Positions 1 through 10,975 of a stretch of DNA of 64,000 nucleotides are shown in pieces. The position numbers and the translations under genes are program-made. Position 1 is the first letter of the stretch. Each line of letters opens with the position of its first letter. The notes below the pieces were generated by a model that was not told where the DNA came from, searched no databases, and worked only from the letters and a program-made list of their open reading frames with translations. Origin of the DNA: Dictyobacter formicarum (GTDB taxonomy: Bacteria; Chloroflexota; Ktedonobacteria; Ktedonobacterales; Ktedonobacteraceae); assembly GCF_016587435.1 (NCBI RefSeq), contig NZ_BNJJ01000006.1:248001-312000 (forward strand), given 5' to 3'.

Positions 1-23
1 TCAAAGTTTGTTTGTCCTTTGTG

Positions 24-950
24 TTATTTGGGCTTGAGGATGTAGCCGGCGATTTCATAGCCGCGGCCCGGACGTTCCTTGTCGGGTAGGTCGGTAAGCC
101 ATTCCCATTGGGCTTCTTCGACGACTTCGAAGACGTCGCGGATCAGGTCTGGCAAGGTACGTGGTACCAGCGGGATGGTGCGACGATGGGTGGCGTCGTG
201 GTCGGTGCCGTAGACGTCAAAGGCGAAGCCACGAATGTCGGTCAGCAGGACAGCCACGCCACCCAGGTCGAGCAGTTCGCGTATATAGTGGAGGTGCGCA
301 TTGATGACGCGGACTCGAAAAGCCTGGGCCGCATCCTGATAGCGGCGATGGCGCTCCTGATCCATCAGCAGCTCGGGGGCGGTCTGTTGGATACGGTCCA
401 GAATATCTAACAATGGATAGCTGAATAACTGTGTGAGAACGATCGAGCTGACAACGAGACCAAAGTCGCCCGAGCGCAGAGTATGGATCACAGGTGGATC
501 GGGAATAGGACACTGCTCAAGGCATTTTGCGGCGGCATCGAAGAAAACCTGACTGCCTTGAGCGGCCAGGGCCTTCCAATCCTCACGGTGCAGCAAGCGC
601 GTAAGGTTGGTACTCACGCCGCCACTGATATCGCATTGTACGAAACGGACGCGCTTGCGCAGCGAGGCGGTCAACAACTCATCCCGACCGAGCTGCATGG
701 AATTAAGGTCCAGATCGGCCAGCACAACCTCTTCGGAGGAGCGACCAATATCTGAGAGGGGTACCTCGGTACAGGCGCCAGCGCCCAGCACCAGGCTGCT
801 ACGAGAGGTACTTCCCTCCCGCAGCATCAGGCCACGCGAAACAAAGGAGGCGCAATTTTTGAGATGCTGCGGCGCATGCTGGCGAAACCATTCGCGCCGC
901 TCCTTGCCTTGCATCTGGCTATTATAAGAAGTAAGTGTATCGATACGCAC
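24..950 (-). CDS. Class I SAM-dependent methyltransferase-like protein
   Basis: A 308-residue protein with a Rossmann-type SAM-binding start: LVLGAGAC at residues 53-60 (motif I) and VVLADLD at 75-81, whose acidic end would bind the SAM ribose. The C-terminal half has no family that I recognise, so the substrate is unknown. Translation starts at a GTG at 948-950, only 6 bases after the stop of the upstream crotonase gene. The two genes are therefore probably co-transcribed and perhaps coupled, because no good Shine-Dalgarno is visible. It could be a small-molecule or a protein methyltransferase. The call rests on the nucleotide-binding motifs alone. Confidence 0.7.
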   Translation of the reverse strand: MRIDTLTSYNSQMQGKERREWFRQHAPQHLKNCASFVSRGLMLREGSTSRSSLVLGAGACTEVPLSDIGRSSEEVVLADLDLNSMQLGRDELLTASLRKRVRFVQCDISGGVSTNLTRLLHREDWKALAAQGSQVFFDAAAKCLEQCPIPDPPVIHTLRSGDFGLVVSSIVLTQLFSYPLLDILDRIQQTAPELLMDQERHRRYQDAAQAFRVRVINAHLHYIRELLDLGGVAVLLTDIRGFAFDVYGTDHDATHRRTIPLVPRTLPDLIRDVFEVVEEAQWEWLTDLPDKERPGRGYEIAGYILKPK

Positions 951-956
951 GATTTG

Positions 957-1754
957 CTATTTCCCAATATATTTTGGAGGCCGTTTCTGCATAAAAGCCT
1001 GAACACCCTCACGATGATCGGCAGTATTAATTGCCTTGGATTGAAATTCACCTTCTAATTGTAGCACGACCGCCAGATCTTTATCCTGCGAGGCATGGAA
1101 TAGCTGCTTGATCAAGCCATAGGTCCGTGTCGGACCATTAGCCAGGCGCCGGGCAAGCGTGGCAACGGTCTCTTCTAATTCGGACAGAGGCACGCACTTA
1201 TTGACCAGGCCAATGCGCTCGGCCTCGACTCCGTTGATCTCTTCAGCCAGCAGCGCCAGCTCCAGAGCTTTAGCCGAGCCAAGTAAGCGAGTCAGGAAAT
1301 AGGCTCCCCCACCATCGGGTACCAGTCCAATGCGCGCAAAAGCCTCCGAGAGACGGGCATCATCGGCCGCGATGCGCAGGTCGCAGGCCAGGGCGATATT
1401 GAGAGATATACCAGTGGCCACTCCATGAATAGCGGCAATCACAGGCTGTGGGAGTTGCTGCAGACCCACAACCAGGCGATGATAAGCATGGAGATGTTCT
1501 TGAGCCACCTGAGAGCTTTCAGCGGTCCGCTCTTGAGCAAACAGGGAAAGATCCTGACCGGAACCAAAGGCACGACCCGCGCCAGTCAACACTACACACC
1601 GGATCTCCTCATCCCTGGCAGCCACCTCCACGATCTCAATCAGTTCTTGCACCATCAGATCATTGAAGGCATTCAGGACCGCGGGACGATTCATCGTAAT
1701 CGTCAGCACACCGGCCTCGCGTTGAGCCAGCACATGTTGAAAATCGCTACGCAT
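957..1754 (-). CDS. Enoyl-CoA hydratase/isomerase (crotonase family, PaaG-like)
   Basis: A 265-residue crotonase-fold protein of normal length. The two oxyanion-hole segments are visible as GSGQDL (about 64-69) and GVATG (about 111-115), followed by the family-typical ALACDLRIAA and an IGLVPDGGG stretch. The GQDL and PDGGG pattern is closest to 2-(1,2-epoxy-1,2-dihydrophenyl)acetyl-CoA isomerase (PaaG) and its relatives, but the exact acyl-CoA substrate cannot be read from sequence. An AAGGAAGAGG-type ribosome site precedes the ATG. It lies directly upstream of the methyltransferase gene. No other phenylacetate genes are present, so a general beta-oxidation role is equally possible. Confidence 0.88.
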   Translation of the reverse strand: MRSDFQHVLAQREAGVLTITMNRPAVLNAFNDLMVQELIEIVEVAARDEEIRCVVLTGAGRAFGSGQDLSLFAQERTAESSQVAQEHLHAYHRLVVGLQQLPQPVIAAIHGVATGISLNIALACDLRIAADDARLSEAFARIGLVPDGGGAYFLTRLLGSAKALELALLAEEINGVEAERIGLVNKCVPLSELEETVATLARRLANGPTRTYGLIKQLFHASQDKDLAVVLQLEGEFQSKAINTADHREGVQAFMQKRPPKYIGK

Positions 1755-1833
1755 AACATAACCTCTTCCTTGAGTAGCAATGAAGTGTGCGATCTCATTG
1801 CGGCCGAAGTATAGGGAGAAAGGCGTACTGAAC

Positions 1834-2862
1834 TTACGGCTTGATCATTGGTGTGTCCAGCATCAGCACTTCGAGGGCCACCCGCGCATTCACATTTTGA
1901 TCCAGGGACTCCTGAGTCTGCAGGATTGCACGAACCATACGCTCGGCCTCGGTTGTCCCGACCTTCGCTGAATGTGCCTTCAGTAAGTCACGCATGTCAA
2001 CGTTAATGGTGAGGTCAAGGCAATCATTTGCTGCCAATACCATATCACGCCACCACAACAACCACAACTCAAGCGTATGCCGTAGCTTCTCAGCATCGGT
2101 GCCCAGGCGCTGCACAAAATCAAAGCGCTGCACCTTCGTCACGGTTGGCAGTTTGGTCAACACTTCCAGCTGAGCCTTGCGCTCATCCAGCAGATCTTCA
2201 TCCTCGACAGCCTGCACAGCCCAACCCAGACGGCCCGCGGCCAGCGCAGAGATCAAAGTAGCATCCTCCTCATCCACCTCCCATTGCTGCTGCAGCGCTT
2301 GCTTGATTTGCTGAGAAGTCAACAACTGCATCACCACCAATTGAACGCGCGAGAGAATAGTAGGCAGAAGTAGTCCGGCATCTGGAACGGTAAGTAGCAA
2401 GACCACATCCTTCTCTGGCTCCTCAAGCGTCTTTAAAATACAATTGGCCGCCTGCGTATTCATATCCTGAGCATTCTCAATAATGAAGATATTGCGCCGC
2501 CCCTCCAAAGTACGACGTGCGGCATCCGATTGCAGAGCGCGCACCTGCTCAATCAGGATAGCCTGCTTGTCAGCAGCTCTGGTGATGATATGTACATCGG
2601 GATGGTTCCCATGTAGTACTTTTCGGCAAGAGAGGCAGGAGTTACATGGCTCCGAAGGAGATATGTGCGGATCGGGACCACCAGTACACAACAACGCCTG
2701 GGCGAAACGCAGGGCCAGCAAGTTTTTACCAATGCGGGGCGGACCAGAGAATAAATAGGCATGACGCACCTGCTGTGCCGTTAAGGTCCGGCGCAGGAGA
2801 TCCACAGCATGTTCGTGGCCAACAATATTCCAACCTGGTGCTTGTATCTGATGGCTTCCCAT
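1834..2862 (-). CDS. holB: DNA polymerase III subunit delta'
   Basis: A 342-residue clamp-loader subunit of the replisome. It has an AAA+ fold with a P-loop-like GPPRIGKN at residues 40-47, a zinc module CNSCLSC (Cys73, 76, 79, with Cys59 as the probable fourth ligand), and the conserved IIENAQDMNTQAANCILKTL block with the LEEP that follows it. The IGKN version of the Walker A is usual for delta', which generally does not hydrolyse ATP itself. The spacing to the crotonase gene (79 bases) allows co-transcription. The assignment is based on the zinc-module and LEEP combination. Confidence 0.92.
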   Translation of the reverse strand: MGSHQIQAPGWNIVGHEHAVDLLRRTLTAQQVRHAYLFSGPPRIGKNLLALRFAQALLCTGGPDPHISPSEPCNSCLSCRKVLHGNHPDVHIITRAADKQAILIEQVRALQSDAARRTLEGRRNIFIIENAQDMNTQAANCILKTLEEPEKDVVLLLTVPDAGLLLPTILSRVQLVVMQLLTSQQIKQALQQQWEVDEEDATLISALAAGRLGWAVQAVEDEDLLDERKAQLEVLTKLPTVTKVQRFDFVQRLGTDAEKLRHTLELWLLWWRDMVLAANDCLDLTINVDMRDLLKAHSAKVGTTEAERMVRAILQTQESLDQNVNARVALEVLMLDTPMIKP

Positions 2863-3524
2863 GCCCCCATAGTAACAAAATTACTCCTCAATAGCAAGTG
2901 ATACTCCCACTCGCGAGCACAAAAACAGCGCCTAAAAAGCTGAGAAAATGCTTGGTATTCTTTCGCCACATAATATGTTCCTGATAAAAGATGCACAAGT
3001 CGCATCGATATCAAGGGAAATATGATATACTGTCTCCTATAGTGCTCGTTTTAGCGAGCTTTGAAAATCTTGCAGACAGCACATTTCAATACCACAAGAG
3101 TGCAGGTCAACTCTTTGCGATAAGCTTTCATGAGAAGTTCGTAGTTCAAGGATTGTATAGAACAACCTCTCAAACCGGGCGCATAGTTCAAGAGCGAGAG
3201 GATAAAAATAGATGAAACTGATCAAAAAGCCATGCCAGAAAGTGCAGGTATTGCCTTGAGAGCAGGCAGAGATATGATTATAGAATGTATAGCTATGCTG
3301 CCACCCAGCCAGAGTATGCAGAGCTTGCATAGCTGGTCGAATACTTCTTTCACCAACCGCAGACAAAAATGCTTTATCCTTTTCTAGGAGCTGCATAATT
3401 CATTATTAAGAAATGTCTACTATCTCATAGCATATTTCGTTACGCTTTGTTATGCTAACAAAGCACCTGTACGCTCCCTTAGAAGTATGTAAAAAATCTG
3501 CATTATATAAGGCCGATGTAACCG
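2863..3524. other. Intergenic region between divergent holB and sigma operon
   Basis: No convincing gene is present. The stretch is AT-rich and lies between two divergent transcription units, so it should hold promoters in both directions. A short hairpin with GCTCG/CGAGC arms lies near 3045-3060. An inverted repeat at 3444-3464 is listed separately. Confidence 0.5.
3444..3464. repeat. Inverted repeat, possible operator of the sigma operon
   Basis: Perfect 8-base arms GCTTTGTT and AACAAAGC separated by ATGCT, centred about 70 bases upstream of the ECF sigma start. Position and symmetry suit a repressor site or a short hairpin. No regulator can be named. Confidence 0.3.
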
Positions 3525-4337
3525 ATGGATACCTCTATACGTTTCTACAATGCGAATAGCAAATTGAGTTCATCAAGTGATGAACAGCAAAGCCATTCGA
3601 CTATTCCTATACCAGAGGATGAAGATGGTGTGGGGGAGACTAACCTCGAAACAATTGAAGTTTCGAGGGAACAATCTCAACCGGAAGAACAGACACCACC
3701 AGAGCAGGTAAATGTCGCTGATTTTGAGGCAATTTTTACGCGTTTTCAGGTACCAATCACCAACTTCATTTATCACTTGATAGGCAATAGAGAACAGGCT
3801 CATGATCTTGCTCAAGATGTATTCGTAAAAGCCTACAAAGCACTTTTAGGAGGAACGGTCGTCCAGCCCGGGGCATTATCGGCATGGCTGTATCGGATAG
3901 CGGCCAACACGACAACGGATTCCCTGCGGCGTCGACGTCTGATTTCCTGGCTACCACTTTCATTGTTTAATGAGGATCGAGGGATTGGGGCGGGCATGGT
4001 ATCAGATTCCGGAGGGAATTCGGGAGATGGTTTTAACAACAATGAAGAACATACTGTTGAGGTGCGTTCCAGTTCAGTTAGCTCGATGTATGAACGCAAT
4101 GGCTACAATGGCGGGCGCTTTGAAAGTCGGGTAGCAGATCGAGAAATTGTTGAGCGAATTTTTCAACAATTGCCACAAAAATATTCAGTGTGCCTCTGGC
4201 TTTACGAAAATGACGGTTTATCTTGCGCGGAAATTGCAGAAGTACTAAGTATCAGTCCTTCTGCAGTGAAGATGCGTTTAATGCGGGCAAGAGAACGTTT
4301 TATTGGATTGTATCAAAAAGAGGTCGGTGAAGATTGA
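3525..4337 (+). CDS. ECF-type RNA polymerase sigma factor
   Basis: A 270-residue sigma-70 family factor. After an acidic, low-complexity N-terminal extension of about 65 residues comes region 2 (core binding and -10 recognition, with AHDLAQDVFVKAYKAL and AWLYRIAANTTTDSLRRRR). A variable Gly/Asn-rich linker follows, then region 4 (CAEIAEVLSISPSAVKMRLM), the helix-turn-helix for the -35. The next gene is a zinc anti-sigma factor whose TTG start overlaps this stop by 4 bases, so the pair is translationally coupled. The ribosome site is weak (AAGG about 13 bases upstream). It is similar in build to the second ECF factor at 14235, including the RRRRLISWLP segment, so the two are paralogues. Confidence 0.93.
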   Translation: MDTSIRFYNANSKLSSSSDEQQSHSTIPIPEDEDGVGETNLETIEVSREQSQPEEQTPPEQVNVADFEAIFTRFQVPITNFIYHLIGNREQAHDLAQDVFVKAYKALLGGTVVQPGALSAWLYRIAANTTTDSLRRRRLISWLPLSLFNEDRGIGAGMVSDSGGNSGDGFNNNEEHTVEVRSSSVSSMYERNGYNGGRFESRVADREIVERIFQQLPQKYSVCLWLYENDGLSCAEIAEVLSISPSAVKMRLMRARERFIGLYQKEVGED

Positions 4338-6265
4338 ACTGTCGTCAAGCGCGGGCATTGCTCGCCATATATCGTGAACAAAAACAAGATCCGACGAATA
4401 CGGCTGAATTAGAAGATCATCTGGCGCATTGTGCAAACTGCAAAGACGCATACGCTCAATACCAGCTAGTTGGAGAGCGCATACGTTCTATGCCAGCAAT
4501 CGAACCAGAACCAGATGCCCATCGCAAGCTGATGCAGGCGTTGGCAGCTGAGCATGTATGTTTCCTGCAGCGCACTCCAGCTTCAGCAACTTCAACACCG
4601 ACACCAGTATTCCTGGCACCTTATCTTAAAGATCTTGCCCAACAAACAACACAGGCTGATTCGCTAGCTGCGTTTTCGACCGCAGATACGGGCCCGCTTC
4701 CGGTGCTTCAAGTCACACGACCACGCCGATTGCGCTCAACCCAGCATATTGCTATTATTGGGCTGGCAGCCTCTTTCCTGGTCGTTGTCATGCTAGGCGG
4801 CCTGATGTCGCTGTTATTCCTGGCCAACCAGGGACAACAAGGGGTACAACTCCCATCCAACCAGGTCAGTATCTCACGCCAAGAAGTAGCCCAGGCCGAT
4901 ACAACCACAACATTGACCCAAACCAGCTATGCGCATGTCGCCAGTACCGTGGCCAGCAATAATGCCATTTATTACTCGGCTTATAATGAGAATGGCTCAA
5001 ACTGGATGCTGGAGAAGTTCAACACCACAGGCGATGCCAATGCAAGCCATGAAAGCTTTCCCTTGCTGGCCACACCGAGTACGCGGCCCCTGCTTATCCT
5101 GGGCAGCAGCAAGGACTGGTTGCTGTGGTTACAAATGGAGACGCCAAAGCATCCCACCGGCAAACAGTCACACATGCGAGCCGCCCACCTGGACAACCAG
5201 CCAGGAAAATTGACAGGCGCCTGGAGTCTTAAAGCGCTCTATGTAGGCCAGAATCCCAATGCGCAGAATCAGCCAGCCCAGCAGGCTAGCACGACAGACT
5301 TCGCCAAACCATTGACCCTGCATACAGATACCTTTAATAGCTCGACCGTCGCTGATTGGGTAAACTCACCAATTCAAGGGGTCAGTTTCTATACGGGCCA
5401 CGCACTGGTAGCTCTGATTGATAGCAAGGGAACCTCGCACCTGCTTAACTACCAGTTCACACAAAATACGCTGAATAAGACTACCGAACTGACCAGAGCA
5501 CAGGGTCAGCATGTACTGGCCTCGCCCGCGGCTACCAGCAATGGCAATAGCATCTACTGGGCAGATGAGTGGCAAACGCCAGATAATGGACTCAATAGCA
5601 ATATCTGGACCCAACAGATGGTGGAAGCGGCCCCGACTAAAACGGGACGCTGGATTGATCATCTCGAGACCCAGACCTATCTGTATCGCGACGATCACGC
5701 TTCGTTCCGTCCACAGATAGTGAATGATACGCTCTTCTTCTTGAGTACGAATGGTAACGCAACAGCTGGTGCCACCGCCACCGCCACTCCTACGGCGGGA
5801 GTAACACCAACAGCGGTGAGCACGGTAACGCCCACCACAACGGCGCAGGCGAACGCCACGCCCACCCAGCAGGATATTTCAAAACTGCTGGGCAGTCCTA
5901 CTGAGATTGATCCGACCGTGATTACGCCGCAGATCGATGCTGCTACCTCTGGCAAGCTACTGGCCTTCACAGCCAACGGAGCCGTCCCGGTCACCACCAA
6001 CATCAGTGACAATGAGGTTCTCACAGGGCTACAGAGTGGCGAATCATTCTTGATCTGGCAGAACAGTAGTACAAAAGACTTCAAGATGTACGATACAAGG
6101 GCCAAAGTAATGGTCAATGGGATCAACACGATTGACCGGGGCAACACTGCACTGGTATCGGTAAATGACACGACGGTGATCTGGACCAAATACCTGGCGC
6201 CCGACCCCAACAATGCATCATCGGAGTCAAACGTAACGTTCACAACGCTCAAATGGCCTAAATAA
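4334..6265 (+). CDS. Membrane anti-sigma factor with zinc-finger N-terminus and large extracytoplasmic domain
   Basis: A 643-residue protein starting at TTG (4334-4336) inside the stop of the sigma gene. The N-terminus carries the zinc anti-sigma signature Cys3, His29, Cys33, Cys36 (HLAHCANC), which binds the cognate ECF factor in the cytoplasm. One membrane segment spans about residues 137-162. The remaining roughly 480 residues are outside, have a beta-propeller-like feel (repeated NGNSIYW, DWLLWLQ-type strands) and contain an Ala/Thr/Pro-rich spacer near 475-515. Known anti-sigma factors of this class release the sigma factor on an external signal; here the outside domain is the likely sensor. 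No ligand can be inferred. Confidence 0.85.
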   Translation: MNCRQARALLAIYREQKQDPTNTAELEDHLAHCANCKDAYAQYQLVGERIRSMPAIEPEPDAHRKLMQALAAEHVCFLQRTPASATSTPTPVFLAPYLKDLAQQTTQADSLAAFSTADTGPLPVLQVTRPRRLRSTQHIAIIGLAASFLVVVMLGGLMSLLFLANQGQQGVQLPSNQVSISRQEVAQADTTTTLTQTSYAHVASTVASNNAIYYSAYNENGSNWMLEKFNTTGDANASHESFPLLATPSTRPLLILGSSKDWLLWLQMETPKHPTGKQSHMRAAHLDNQPGKLTGAWSLKALYVGQNPNAQNQPAQQASTTDFAKPLTLHTDTFNSSTVADWVNSPIQGVSFYTGHALVALIDSKGTSHLLNYQFTQNTLNKTTELTRAQGQHVLASPAATSNGNSIYWADEWQTPDNGLNSNIWTQQMVEAAPTKTGRWIDHLETQTYLYRDDHASFRPQIVNDTLFFLSTNGNATAGATATATPTAGVTPTAVSTVTPTTTAQANATPTQQDISKLLGSPTEIDPTVITPQIDAATSGKLLAFTANGAVPVTTNISDNEVLTGLQSGESFLIWQNSSTKDFKMYDTRAKVMVNGINTIDRGNTALVSVNDTTVIWTKYLAPDPNNASSESNVTFTTLKWPK

Positions 6266-6290
6266 TCATAACGACAATGTCGCACACAAA

Positions 6291-6342
6291 GGCAGGCGGC
6301 CCAACCGCGTATAGCGCGGTTTGGGCCGCCTGCTTCTTTTTT
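6291..6342 (+). terminator. Rho-independent terminator of the sigma/anti-sigma operon
   Basis: A very strong hairpin in which GCAGGCGGCCCAA pairs with TTGGGCCGCCTGC. The inner bases are CCGCG/CGCGG around a short loop, and TTCTTTTTT follows on the plus strand. It separates the convergent acyl-CoA dehydrogenase gene. Confidence 0.9.
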
Positions 6343-6356
6343 ATAAGCCGACCTAT

Positions 6357-7505
6357 CTAACAGCCAAGCTGTTTGGCAATCAGCATACGTTGTACCTCGC
6401 TGGTACCCTCACCAATCTCATTAATCTTGACACTGCGCCAGTAACGCGAGACAGGATACTCATCCATATATCCGTAGCCCCCGTGGATCTGTACCGCCTG
6501 ATCAGCGGCGCGCTTGGCAGTCTCAGAAGCAAACAGCTTGGCCATTGAGGCTTCGCGCGTATAGGGCTTCCCTTGCATATGCAGCCAGGCAGCTTTGTAA
6601 TACATCAGGCGGGCCAGCTCTATCTCCATATCCATATCGGCCAGTTTGAACTGGATGGCCTGGAACTTACTGATTGGCTGGCCAAACTGCTTGCGCTGCT
6701 GGGCATAGCTCAGAGCCTCATCCAGACAGGCCTGGGCCAGTCCGACAGAGAGAGCGGCAATAGCAACCCTGCCAGCATCCAGGATGAGCAGAAACTGCTT
6801 AAAACCGTCACCAGGCCGTCCCAGGATGTTCCCTTCTGGCACCTGGCAGTCCTCAAAAGCCAGCGGACGTGTATCCGAAGCTTTCCAGCCCATTTTTTTA
6901 TAGGCCTTGCCAATCACGTAGCCTGGAGTATCCCTGGGCACAATAATATTAGAGATCTCCGGGCGCCCCTTTGCCGTACGACCAGTCACAGCAGTAATCG
7001 TCACGCCGCCAGTCATATCGGTGCCGGCATTGGTAATAAAGGCCTTAGAGCCATTGATATGCCAGCAGCCATCTTGCAGCACGGCACGCGTCCGCGTACC
7101 GCCAGAATCCGAGCCCGCCTCCGGCTCAGTCAACCCGAACGCCCACAATTGCTCACCGCGAGCCAGGGGAACCAGATATTGCTCTTTCTGCTGTTGTGAT
7201 CCAAAGAGAAAAAATGGCGTTGCGCCCAAAGAAGTATGAGCTTCCATTGTGATCCCAACGGAAACGTCTCCGCGTGAGATCTCCTCAATAGCCAGACAAT
7301 ACGAAAGAAAATCTGCCCCGGCCCCGCCATATTCTTCTGGGAATGGCAAGCCTAATAAACCCAACTCGCCCATCTGACGAACCAGCGCATAAGGGAATGA
7401 ACCAGTGGCATCTATTTCTTCAGCAATGGGCTTGATTTCTTGTTCAGCAAATTCCCTGCATGTCTGACGAATGGCCATCTGCTCTTCATTGAGTGAAAAG
7501 TCCAT
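6357..7505 (-). CDS. Acyl-CoA dehydrogenase
   Basis: A 382-residue FAD flavoenzyme that makes the alpha-beta double bond of acyl-CoA and passes electrons to ETF. Signatures seen are WAFGLTEPEAGSD (acyl-CoA/FAD contact), QIHGGYGYMDEYP and the catalytic Glu in GEGTSEVQRM. The chosen ATG (7503-7505, MDFSLNEEQ) matches the usual start of the family and has AAAGGA upstream; a start 22 codons earlier gives a non-family extension. It is short/branched-chain type by overall pattern, with the substrate unresolved. It lies alone between two terminators. Confidence 0.93.
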   Translation of the reverse strand: MDFSLNEEQMAIRQTCREFAEQEIKPIAEEIDATGSFPYALVRQMGELGLLGLPFPEEYGGAGADFLSYCLAIEEISRGDVSVGITMEAHTSLGATPFFLFGSQQQKEQYLVPLARGEQLWAFGLTEPEAGSDSGGTRTRAVLQDGCWHINGSKAFITNAGTDMTGGVTITAVTGRTAKGRPEISNIIVPRDTPGYVIGKAYKKMGWKASDTRPLAFEDCQVPEGNILGRPGDGFKQFLLILDAGRVAIAALSVGLAQACLDEALSYAQQRKQFGQPISKFQAIQFKLADMDMEIELARLMYYKAAWLHMQGKPYTREASMAKLFASETAKRAADQAVQIHGGYGYMDEYPVSRYWRSVKINEIGEGTSEVQRMLIAKQLGC

Positions 7506-7630
7506 ATCGAGGGTGATCCTTTCTGCACTATGCATATAAGTTGTGATGAGTACAAGCAATCTGTACCTCACACATTATAGTAGATAAAGACCAGAAATAG
7601 CGAGAGGCAAAAATGGTTGGGGTAATACGA

Positions 7631-7669
7631 CAAAAAAATCCTCCATCCTTTCAAGCAAAAGATGGAGGA
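7631..7669 (-). terminator. Rho-independent terminator after metK
   Basis: Minus-strand hairpin with 9-base arms TCCTCCATC and GATGGAGGA around a 13-base loop, followed on the minus strand by TTTTTTTG. It begins about 20 bases beyond the metK stop. Confidence 0.8.
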
Positions 7670-7690
7670 AGAGCGATCGGTCACGCAAGA

Positions 7691-8953
7691 TTACTGCGAG
7701 ACAACCTCATTGGTTTCCAGACTGGCGCCCACGCCTTTGCGCAGCATGGGTACTTTATCCAGTGCTTCCCATGGCAGGTCAATATCGGTACGGCCGAAGT
7801 GACCAAAGGCAGCGGTCGGCTGATAGATAGGACGACGCAGGTCCAGAGCCTGGATAATGCCCGCCGGGCGCAGATCAAAGTGCTCATTGATCAGGCGCAC
7901 AATCTCTTCATCCGAGACTTTTCCGGTCCCAAAGGTCTCGACGAACAGTGAGAGCGGACGCGCCACGCCGATGGCATAGGCAATCTGCAATTCCACGCGA
8001 TCAGCCAGGCCAGCAGCCACAATATTTTTCGCGATATGGCGAGCAGCATAAGCGGCTGAACGGTCAACCTTGGTTGCATCTTTACCGCTGAAGGCACCGC
8101 CACCATGGCGAGCCATACCACCATAGGTGTCAACAATAATCTTACGGCCAGTCAGACCGGCATCACCCATTGGGCCACCGGTGACAAAGCGGCCAGTAGG
8201 ATTGACATAGAACTTGGTATCCTCATCCAGCAGGTGCGCAGGAATAACGGGTTTAATAATATACTCAATCACATCCTGGCGAATCTGTTCTCGATCCACG
8301 TAATCAGCGTGCTGGGTGGAGACCACAATCGTATCGACACGGGTAGGCATGCCATGCTCATACTGCACAGTGACCTGAGCCTTACCATCGGGGCGTAAAT
8401 ATGTCATTGGACCCTGGCCGCTCCAGGATTTACGGCGCACCTGTGACAACTGGCGCGTCAATTTGTGGGCCAGGCTGATTGGCATCGGCATCAGTTCAGG
8501 GGTCTCATTACAGGCAAAACCAATCATCATACCCTGGTCGCCGGCACCAATACGCTCCAATTCATCATCGCTTAACTGCACAACCTTGTCGCCTCTGGTC
8601 TCCAGCGATTTGCTGACACCCATATCGATATCGGGCGATTGCTTACCAATGGAAGTCGTAACGCCACAGGTGCGATAGTCAAAACCATAGTCGGCATTGA
8701 TATAACCAACCTGCTCAATCGTCTGGCGCACTACCGCCGACATATCAATCCAGGCTGAAGTTGAAATTTCACCAGCAACCAGAACCAGGCCTGTCGTTGT
8801 AGCCGTCTCACAGGCCACGCGAGCCATAGGATCCTGTACCAGAATCGCATCCAGAATCGCATCAGAAATTTGATCACATAGTTTATCTGGATGACCTTCA
8901 GTCACCGACTCGCTAGTAAAAAATGTTTTAGGGTTGCGCATGAAACTTGTCAT
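7691..8953 (-). CDS. metK: S-adenosylmethionine synthetase
   Basis: A 420-residue enzyme making SAM from methionine and ATP in the cytoplasm. Clear family blocks are [20 protein letters not shown] at the N-terminus (ATP and methionine site), the central [12 protein letters not shown] loop, and the glycine-rich [20 protein letters not shown] phosphate-binding segment. Length is a little above the usual 380-400. The ATG at 8951-8953 has AAAGGAA six bases upstream. Expression is controlled by a SAM-I riboswitch in its leader, giving feedback by its own product. Confidence 0.98.
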   Translation of the reverse strand: MTSFMRNPKTFFTSESVTEGHPDKLCDQISDAILDAILVQDPMARVACETATTTGLVLVAGEISTSAWIDMSAVVRQTIEQVGYINADYGFDYRTCGVTTSIGKQSPDIDMGVSKSLETRGDKVVQLSDDELERIGAGDQGMMIGFACNETPELMPMPISLAHKLTRQLSQVRRKSWSGQGPMTYLRPDGKAQVTVQYEHGMPTRVDTIVVSTQHADYVDREQIRQDVIEYIIKPVIPAHLLDEDTKFYVNPTGRFVTGGPMGDAGLTGRKIIVDTYGGMARHGGGAFSGKDATKVDRSAAYAARHIAKNIVAAGLADRVELQIAYAIGVARPLSLFVETFGTGKVSDEEIVRLINEHFDLRPAGIIQALDLRRPIYQPTAAFGHFGRTDIDLPWEALDKVPMLRKGVGASLETNEVVSQ

Positions 8954-9064
8954 GAGCTATTCCTTTCTCGAAAAAATTTGGTGACACATGCATATGTATG
9001 GCCATATTTGTTACTTTTATTCTATGCTGAAGGTGAAATGAGAATTGTCTGTGGGGCTCAGGCA

Positions 9065-9220
9065 TAAAAAAACCCCTTTTCTCAGGGGTGTGGCTTTTGC
9101 ACATTCCCCTCATCTTGCGGCATAGCATAGACCGCCGGAATTGGCACCCTTCTTGTTAGAAACAAGCGGGTTGCCGGGCTTCATCGGGCCGTTTCCCTCC
9201 ACCTCTCTTGATGAGAGTGA
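9065..9220 (-). promoter_or_regulatory. SAM-I (S-box) riboswitch with terminator, upstream of metK
   Basis: Read on the minus strand, the aptamer has the S-box core in order: CTCATCAAGAGAGGTGGAGG, GGCCCGATGAAGCCCGGCAA, and GGTGCCAATTCC. P1 closes between 9210-9215 and 9109-9114. Downstream is a terminator, ACCCCTGAGAAAAGGGGT followed by T7 (9065-9090). A competing antiterminator is visible: AGGGG-TGTG just after P1 can pair with CACA-CCCCT, the 5' arm of the terminator. High SAM should favour termination and switch metK off. Confidence 0.95.
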
Positions 9221-9292
9221 TTACACTCATGTATTTATTTGTCCATGTAGCAGGTGATTTTTTAGCTACCTATGCGCTTGTCATCACCTATG

Positions 9293-9322
9293 ATTGTACG
9301 CTATAGATCTACCAGATGTCAA
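9293..9322 (-). promoter_or_regulatory. Sigma-70 promoter of the metK leader
   Basis: On the minus strand TTGACA (9317-9322), an 18-base spacer and TACAAT (9293-9298). Transcription would start near 9286, about 70 bases before the riboswitch aptamer. Confidence 0.75.
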
Positions 9323-9467
9323 TTCTCATTGACATTGATCGACATAATGTGATCACAAATAAACAACGACAAACGCGACATGTGACAATATAACGCTACC
9401 AATTCGCTATGAGCATGCACGTATGCATGGATAGGTATCATTGGCGTAATGAGAAAGAGAAGCGAAG

Positions 9468-9509
9468 GATAGCAAGCTGGCAATATAGTGTCACGCTAAC
9501 TTGCTATCC
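9468..9509 (-). terminator. Probable terminator after ahcY
   Basis: Ten-base arms GGATAGCAAG and CTTGCTATCC enclose a 22-base loop. On the minus strand a pyrimidine-rich TTCGCTTCTCTTT follows. It lies 20 bases after the ahcY stop. The T-run is imperfect. Confidence 0.55.
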
Positions 9510-9529
9510 ATGACCACAGGAAATACGGC

Positions 9530-10870
<1,341 letters not shown>

Positions 10871-10975
10871 CTAAATTATTCTACAACATTTCTCAAAACG
10901 CAACTATTGCTTACAAAAAGCTGCTGCGACATGAAAAAATATATGGTAATGCATCATAGTGATGCCAACAAATAA

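Noticed and set aside
3037..3396. A 119-residue minus-strand frame upstream of the first sigma gene
   Set aside because: Cys- and aromatic-rich without domain features, no ribosome site, in AT-rich intergenic DNA.
5695..6285. A 196-residue minus-strand frame inside the anti-sigma gene
   Set aside because: Mirror of a Thr/Ala-rich coding tract; the plus frame has the zinc motif, membrane segment and coupling.
6573..7199. A 208-residue plus frame antisense to acyl-CoA dehydrogenase
   Set aside because: The minus frame has full enzyme signatures; this one has none.
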